Assembly: GCF_009769735.1 (NCBI RefSeq)
Contig: NZ_WSRO01000002.1
Location: forward strand, 5,034,001-5,098,000
Reading direction: 5' to 3'
Length of the DNA stretch: 64,000 nucleotides
Origin: Streptomyces sp. BA2
GTDB lineage: Bacteria; Actinomycetota; Actinomycetes; Streptomycetales; Streptomycetaceae
A program made the position numbers and the translations under genes. Positions 60,409 through 64,000 of the stretch are shown piece after piece (position 1 is the stretch's first letter; each line of letters starts with the position of its first letter). Below the pieces are notes generated by a model. The model saw only the letters and a program-made list of their open reading frames with translations, did not search any database and was not told the DNA's origin.

Positions 60409-60887
60409 CGATGCTTGTGCTTGCTACCGGGGCCATGCTTGCCACCACGGTTGCGGCTGCGACCAGGGCCGCGCCTGCGACCAGGGCCGCGCCTGCGACC
60501 AGGGCCGCGCCTGCGACCAGGGCCGCGCCTGCGACCAGGGCCATGCTTGCCATCACGGTCATGCCTGCGGCCAAGGCCATGCTTGCCACCAGGGCCATGC
60601 CTGCGGCCAGGGCCATGCCTGGCACCAGGGCTACGCCTGCCATCACAGCTGTGCCTGCCGCCGGGGGCACGCCTGCGACCAAGGCCGCGCCTCCCATCAC
60701 GGCTACGCCCGCCACCAGGGCCTTGCCTGCCACGAGGGCCACGCCCGTCACCAAGGCCGCGCCTCCCATCACGGCTACGCCCGCCACCAGGGCCATGCCT
60801 GCCACGAGGGCCACGCCTGCCTCAACGACCACGCCTCCCATCACGGCCACGCCTGCCACGAACCGGACGGGAGTCACCCCCGCATGA
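60405..60887 (+). CDS. Open frame of hexapeptide repeats (possible protein)
   Basis: A 160-codon frame from GTG 60405 (ATG 60411) to TGA 60885. It begins with a hydrophobic, signal-like VTMLVLATGAMLATTVAAATRA. It then repeats a hexapeptide of the form ATRAAP / ATRAMP / ATRATP / ITATPA some 22 times. GTGA overlap with the NUDIX stop and ATGA overlap with the MBL start place it exactly between two operon genes. It resembles no family I know. It may be translated, or only be a minisatellite that keeps the frame open because its unit is 18 bp. Confidence 0.4.
   Translation: MTMLVLATGAMLATTVAAATRAAPATRAAPATRAAPATRAAPATRAMLAITVMPAAKAMLATRAMPAARAMPGTRATPAITAVPAAGGTPATKAAPPITATPATRALPATRATPVTKAAPPITATPATRAMPATRATPASTTTPPITATPATNRTGVTPA
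60440..60880. repeat. 18-bp minisatellite
   Basis: GCGACCAGGGCCGCGCCT occurs exactly four times at 60459-60530, and degenerate 18-bp relatives (GCCAYCACGGYCAYGCCT and similar) continue to about 60880. On the opposite strand it reads as an open frame of Ala/Gly/Val/Met repeats. About 24 units. Confidence 0.92.
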
Positions 60888-61714
60888 CCGAAGCCGCCGC
60901 CCTTCCCGGCCAGCCCCGGGGCGGAGTCCTCAGCGGTCCCGCCACCGACCGCGCGGTCAACGTCCTGGCCCCGAACGCCTCCGCGATGACGCTGGACGGG
61001 ACCAACACCTGGATCGTGTCCGAGCCGGACTCCGGGCTCGCGGTAGTCATCGACCCGGGGCCCCTGGACGACGTACACCTCCAGAACGTCATCGCCACGG
61101 CCGAGCAGGCCGGGCAGCGGGTCGCGCTCACCCTCCTCACCCACGGCCACCCGGACCACGCGGAGGGCGCTGCCCGCTTCGCGGAGCTGACCGGCAGCAA
61201 GGTGCGGGCCCTCGACCCCGCGCTGCGCCTCGGCGACGAGGGCCTGGGCGCGGGTGACGTGATCACGACGGGCGGCCTGGAACTCCGCGTGGTCCCGACG
61301 CCGGGCCACACCGCGGATTCCCTCTGCTTCCATCTCCCGGCCGATCAGGCGGTCCTGACGGGAGATACGGTCCTGGGCCGCGGTACGACGGTCGTGGCGC
61401 ACCCTGACGGCCGCCTGGGGGACTATCTGGACTCCCTGCGGCGGCTGAGGTCCCTGACGGTCGACGACGGCGTGCACACGGTCCTGCCGGGCCACGGTCC
61501 GGTCCTGGAAGACGCCCAGGGTGCCGTCGAGTTCTACCTCGCTCACCGCGCGAACCGCCTGGCCCAGGTCGAGACAGCGGTGGAGAACGGCCACGCGGCC
61601 CCCTCGGACGTGGTCGCCCACGTCTACGCGGACGTGGACCGCTCCTTGTGGCCGGCGGCGGAACTGTCGGTGAGGGCGCAGCTGGACTACTTGCGAGAAC
61701 ACGGCTTGATTTAA
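60884..61714 (+). CDS. MBL-fold metallo-hydrolase
   Basis: 276 residues, metallo-beta-lactamase fold like LACTB2/flavin-independent hydrolases. The zinc motif is LLTHGHPDHAEGA (HxHxDH), followed by VVPTPGHTADSLCFH and DTVLGRGTTVV (metal aspartate), and the last histidine in VLPGHGPVLED. Function of this group: hydrolysis of esters or RNA; not determined here. It begins ATG 60884, overlapping the repeat frame, and ends before a repeat array. Confidence 0.94.
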   Translation: MTEAAALPGQPRGGVLSGPATDRAVNVLAPNASAMTLDGTNTWIVSEPDSGLAVVIDPGPLDDVHLQNVIATAEQAGQRVALTLLTHGHPDHAEGAARFAELTGSKVRALDPALRLGDEGLGAGDVITTGGLELRVVPTPGHTADSLCFHLPADQAVLTGDTVLGRGTTVVAHPDGRLGDYLDSLRRLRSLTVDDGVHTVLPGHGPVLEDAQGAVEFYLAHRANRLAQVETAVENGHAAPSDVVAHVYADVDRSLWPAAELSVRAQLDYLREHGLI

Positions 61715-61749
61715 CCGGGCGTGGGCGCCTAACCGCTCAAAGATCCCCG

Positions 61750-62310
61750 CCGGGGAACCCACCCCACCCGGCCGGGCCGAGGCTGGGACGGCGAACACTC
61801 CCCACAGCCGGGCCGGGGCCTCCCCGCCCACCCACCCCAACTTCGCGAGGGCCCCACCCTCAGCCGGCCGGGGTCCTGGCGGACGGATACTCCCCACCCA
61901 CCCACCCCATCCCGGCGGCTTGGACGGCGAACACCCTCCGCGGTCTCAAGCCGCGCCGGGGGCCTTGGCCGACGGACATTCCCCGCCCGCCCTCAGTCGG
62001 CCGGGGTCCTGGCGGACGGATACTCCCCACCCACCCACCCCATCCCGGCGGCTTGGACGGCGAACACTCCCCACCGTCCCAAGCCGCGCCGCAGGTCCTG
62101 GACGACGGACACTTCCCGCCCACCCGCCCCAACGGGCCTGGGAGCCCTGGACCGCGGACATTCCCCGCCCACCCACCCCAACCCGCGCCGGCGTCCTGGA
62201 CGGTGGGCACGCCCCGCCCGCCCCAAGCCGCGCCCGGCAGGCCTGAGCGGCGGGCAGCTCCCCCCCCCCGCCCACCCCCCCCCGGTCCCCAGCCGGGAAG
62301 CCGTGCCGCA
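61750..62310. repeat. Degenerate array with quadruplex (C-rich strand) motifs
   Basis: Units of about 60-70 bp such as GGACGGCGAACACTCCCC ... CCCACCCACCCC. A 70-bp segment is exact at 61865-61934 and 61998-62067 (133-bp period). Strict four-tract motifs for the leftward strand lie at 61822-61838, 61892-61908, 62025-62041, 62115-62130 and 62163-62179. The full gap 61715-62439 has no supported gene. It looks like inverted, decayed copies of the element at 1357 and 17361. Confidence 0.85.
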
Positions 62311-62334
62311 CCCACCCCCCCCCACACCGCAGGG

Positions 62335-62358
62335 CAATCGGGTGGGTGGGTGGGAAAG
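62335..62358 (+). repeat. Quadruplex element (dispersed copy 3)
   Basis: CAATCGGGTGGGTGGG leads into GGGTGGGTGGGTGGG (62340-62354) and AAAG. The first 20 bp match the copies at 1385 and 17362; the hairpin that follows in those is missing here. Confidence 0.75.
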
Positions 62359-62373
62359 CTTGTGCGGGAGCAC

Positions 62374-62410
62374 GGATGGGCCCCGCCTCAGAACGAGGCG
62401 GGACCCATCC
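62374..62410. terminator. Terminator of crp
   Basis: GGATGGGCCCCGCCTC (62374-62389), loop AGAAC, GAGGCGGGACCCATCC (62395-62410): 15 of 16 pairs. It lies 30 bp beyond the crp stop. Confidence 0.85.
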
Positions 62411-62439
62411 GCGTACGAAACAGCGTCAGCGAAAACGCA

Positions 62440-63114
62440 TCAGCGCGACCGCTTGGCCAACCTCTCCACATCCAGCAAAATCACCGCACGCGCCTCCAGC
62501 CGAAGCCAGCCGCGCCCCGCGAAGTCCGCCAGAGCCTTGTTGACCGTCTCGCGGGAGGCGCCGACCAGCTGGGCCAGCTCTTCCTGCGTGAGGTCGTGCA
62601 CGACGTGGATGCCCTCTTCGGACTGCACACCGAAGCGGCGCGACAGGTCGAGAAGGGCGCGGGCCACACGCCCGGGCACGTCGGAGAAGACCAGATCGGA
62701 CATCTGGTCATTCGTCTTGCGCAGGCGCCGCGCAACGGCACGCAGCAGCGCCGCGGCCACCTCGGGCCGTGCGTTCAGCCACGGCTGAAGGTCGCCGTGG
62801 CCCAGACCGAGCAGCTTGACCTCGGTGAGCGCGGAGGCGGTGGCCGTACGCGGGCCCGGGTCGAACAGCGAGAGCTCACCGATGAGCTCGCCGGGGCCGA
62901 GCACCGCGAGCATGTTCTCGCGGCCGTCGGGTGAGGTGCGGTGAAGCTTCACCTTGCCCTCGGTGACCACGTAAAGGCGGTCTCCGGGGTCGCCCTCATG
63001 GAAAAGCGCATCCCCGCGCGCGAGCGTCACCTCACTCATGGAGGCGCGGAGCTCCGCGGCCTGCTCGTCATCGAGCGCCGCGAAGAGCGGGGCGCGCCGC
63101 AGAACGTCGTCCAC
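62440..63114 (-). CDS. crp: Crp/Fnr-family cAMP receptor protein
   Basis: 224 residues. The cyclic-nucleotide domain has ARGDALFHEGDPGDRLYVVTEG and the phosphate-binding cassette GELIGELSLFDPGPRTATA. The C-terminal HTH contains LTQEELAQLVGASRETVNKALADFAGRGWLRLEA. In S. coelicolor the orthologue at this locus (beside nth) governs germination, growth and antibiotic output. GTG at 63114. A TGTGA/TCACA site lies in front, possibly autoregulatory. Confidence 0.96.
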   Translation of the reverse strand: MDDVLRRAPLFAALDDEQAAELRASMSEVTLARGDALFHEGDPGDRLYVVTEGKVKLHRTSPDGRENMLAVLGPGELIGELSLFDPGPRTATASALTEVKLLGLGHGDLQPWLNARPEVAAALLRAVARRLRKTNDQMSDLVFSDVPGRVARALLDLSRRFGVQSEEGIHVVHDLTQEELAQLVGASRETVNKALADFAGRGWLRLEARAVILLDVERLAKRSR

Positions 63115-63182
63115 GAGTTCTCTCCTTGTCGGCCTGCATCAGGGGACTGTGGTCCCCCCATTTTGCCGGACGGTCCAAACAG

Positions 63183-63196
63183 TGTGATCAGTCACA
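63183..63196. promoter_or_regulatory. Possible Crp-binding site between crp and nth
   Basis: TGTGATCAGTCACA: the TGTGA/TCACA half-sites of Crp with a 4-bp spacer (classical spacer is 6). It lies 69 bp upstream of crp and 103 bp before nth. Confidence 0.55.
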
Positions 63197-63298
63197 AGTC
63201 TGCCGCACCGGCGTCGCAAGCTGTGCGGGAGGGGGCCAATTGGGGGCCGATCCATAGGGTCCAGGGCGGATGTCAGTGTCGGGCTCTAGGCTGGCCGG

Positions 63299-64000
63299 GT
63301 GTCCAAAAAGCCGGTGAGAGCACAGGCCAGGAGGGCTGGGAAGGTGACCGCCCTCCCGGATTCCGCTGTGGGCGAACAGACTTCCACTGAACCAGAGAAT
63401 GCGACAAAAGGGACAAAGGTGCCACCGGTGAGGAAGCCTTCGGAGAAGCATCAGGCCACAGCCGACGCGACGAAACCTACCTCGGCCACGAAGACCGCCG
63501 CCCCAGCGAAGCAGACCGCTCCAGCGAAGAAAACCGCCACCCCGGCCAAGAAAACCGCCCCGCCGAAAAAAGCTGCCCCCGCCAAGCCCAAGTCCGAGGC
63601 CAAGCCCGAGCCCGAGGCCAAGCCCAAAGCCAAAGCCAAGCCCGAGTCCCGCGCAGCCCTCGTCCGCCGAGCCCGCCGTATCAACCGCGAGCTCGCCGAT
63701 GTGTACTCGTACGCCCACCCCGAGTTGGACTTCGAGAACCCCTTCGAGCTGCTCATCGCCACGGTCCTCTCCGCGCAGACCACCGACCTGCGGGTGAACC
63801 AAACGACGCCGCGCCTCTTCGCCGCGTACCCGACCCCGGAGGACCTAGCCGCCGCCAACCCCGAAGAGGTCGAGGAGTTGATCCGGCCGACCGGGTTCTT
63901 CCGGGCGAAGACCAAGTCGATCATGGGGCTCGCCACCGCCCTCAGGGACAACCACGGCGGCGAGGTCCCCGGCCGCATAGAAGACCTCGTCAAGCTGCCC
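63299..64000 (+). CDS. nth: Endonuclease III with basic N-terminal tail (partial, cut by right edge)
   Basis: DNA-repair glycosylase/AP lyase for oxidised pyrimidines. 234 codons are visible. Residues 1-118 are a Lys/Ala/Pro-rich tail (KTAAPAKQTAPAKKTATPAKK), resembling histone H1, which probably binds DNA. The enzyme domain begins near 120: RRARRINRELADVYSY, NPFELLIATVLSAQTTDLRVN, and PEEVEELIRPTGFFRAKTKSI. The catalytic helix-hairpin-helix and the iron-sulphur cysteines lie beyond the window. The GTG at 63299 has TAGGCT at 63287-63292 six bases upstream, so the mRNA may be leaderless. A start further in would shorten the tail. Confidence 0.93.
   Translation, partial: MSKKPVRAQARRAGKVTALPDSAVGEQTSTEPENATKGTKVPPVRKPSEKHQATADATKPTSATKTAAPAKQTAPAKKTATPAKKTAPPKKAAPAKPKSEAKPEPEAKPKAKAKPESRAALVRRARRINRELADVYSYAHPELDFENPFELLIATVLSAQTTDLRVNQTTPRLFAAYPTPEDLAAANPEEVEELIRPTGFFRAKTKSIMGLATALRDNHGGEVPGRIEDLVKLP

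Noticed and set aside
60374..61897. Leftward open frame of 507 codons across the minisatellite and MBL gene.
   Set aside because: Most of it is antisense to the clear MBL-fold gene; the repeat part is open only because the unit is 18 bp.

Overview
The window is chromosomal DNA of a Streptomyces (or very close actinomycete). Base composition is very GC-rich, GTG and TTG starts are common, genes overlap by ATGA/GTGA/TGATG, and marker genes are in a familiar Streptomyces core order: purA; the YbaB-recR-DUF5063 block; ask-asd-sigma factor; a bifunctional penicillin-binding protein next to wblA, two ArsA-type ATPases, RidA, NUDIX, MBL hydrolase, crp and nth. Both ends cut a gene: an ABC ATPase on the left and endonuclease III on the right.

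Layout. 1-3.8 kb: ABC ATPase with a divergent MarR-like regulator, a diacylglycerol-kinase-like protein, purA. 3.8-15.5 kb: a membrane protein, a PstS-like membrane-anchored protein, a Ser/Thr kinase, a small secreted protein, two short regulator/partner operons (ArsR-like plus membrane protein; MarR plus DJ-1/PfpI), a DUF4956-VTC pair convergent with a two-component system. 15.6-21.6 kb: class III aminotransferase, GntR regulator coupled to a glycosyltransferase/membrane fusion, a hypothetical. 21.9-24.9 kb: SLATT protein, YbaB, RecR, DUF5063. 24.9-28.4 kb: a variable insert of lower GC with a possible primase-like protein, an XRE/DUF397 pair, an HTH protein of plasmid/phage type and a Uma2 nuclease-fold protein. 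28.6-33.2 kb: ask-asd and an ECF sigma factor with its membrane partner. 33.3-45 kb: SURF1, S9 peptidase, methyltransferase and a run of accessory genes. 45.5-51.5 kb: a 1350-residue HTH-NTPase-WD40 protein, a secreted serine hydrolase and tRNA-Pro. 51.6-64 kb: core genes to crp and nth.

How genes work together. ask and asd form the first two steps from aspartate; ask also carries the internal start expected for a separate beta subunit. YbaB and RecR act in recombinational repair. The sigma factor and the following membrane protein look like a signalling pair. The PBP, wblA and ArsA genes belong to cell-wall growth and developmental control. Several operons carry clear palindromic operators (MarR at 11011, TetR at 39314, and a twin operator between the DoxX and amidohydrolase genes at 40615 and 40711).

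The most unusual content lies outside ordinary genes: a dispersed element made of a GGGTGGGTGGGYGGG quadruplex motif plus hairpins (near 1390, 17367 and 62340, with a related inverted array at 61.75-62.3 kb); a hexapeptide-coding 18-bp minisatellite exactly filling the space between two operon genes (60405-60887); a 360-bp minisatellite at 43.0-43.4 kb; five 11-bp iterons upstream of a GntR gene (45213-45267); and a palindromic repeat that seems to have been inserted in frame inside a methyltransferase gene (36544-36585). All functional calls come from reading sequence and recalling families; no searches were run.
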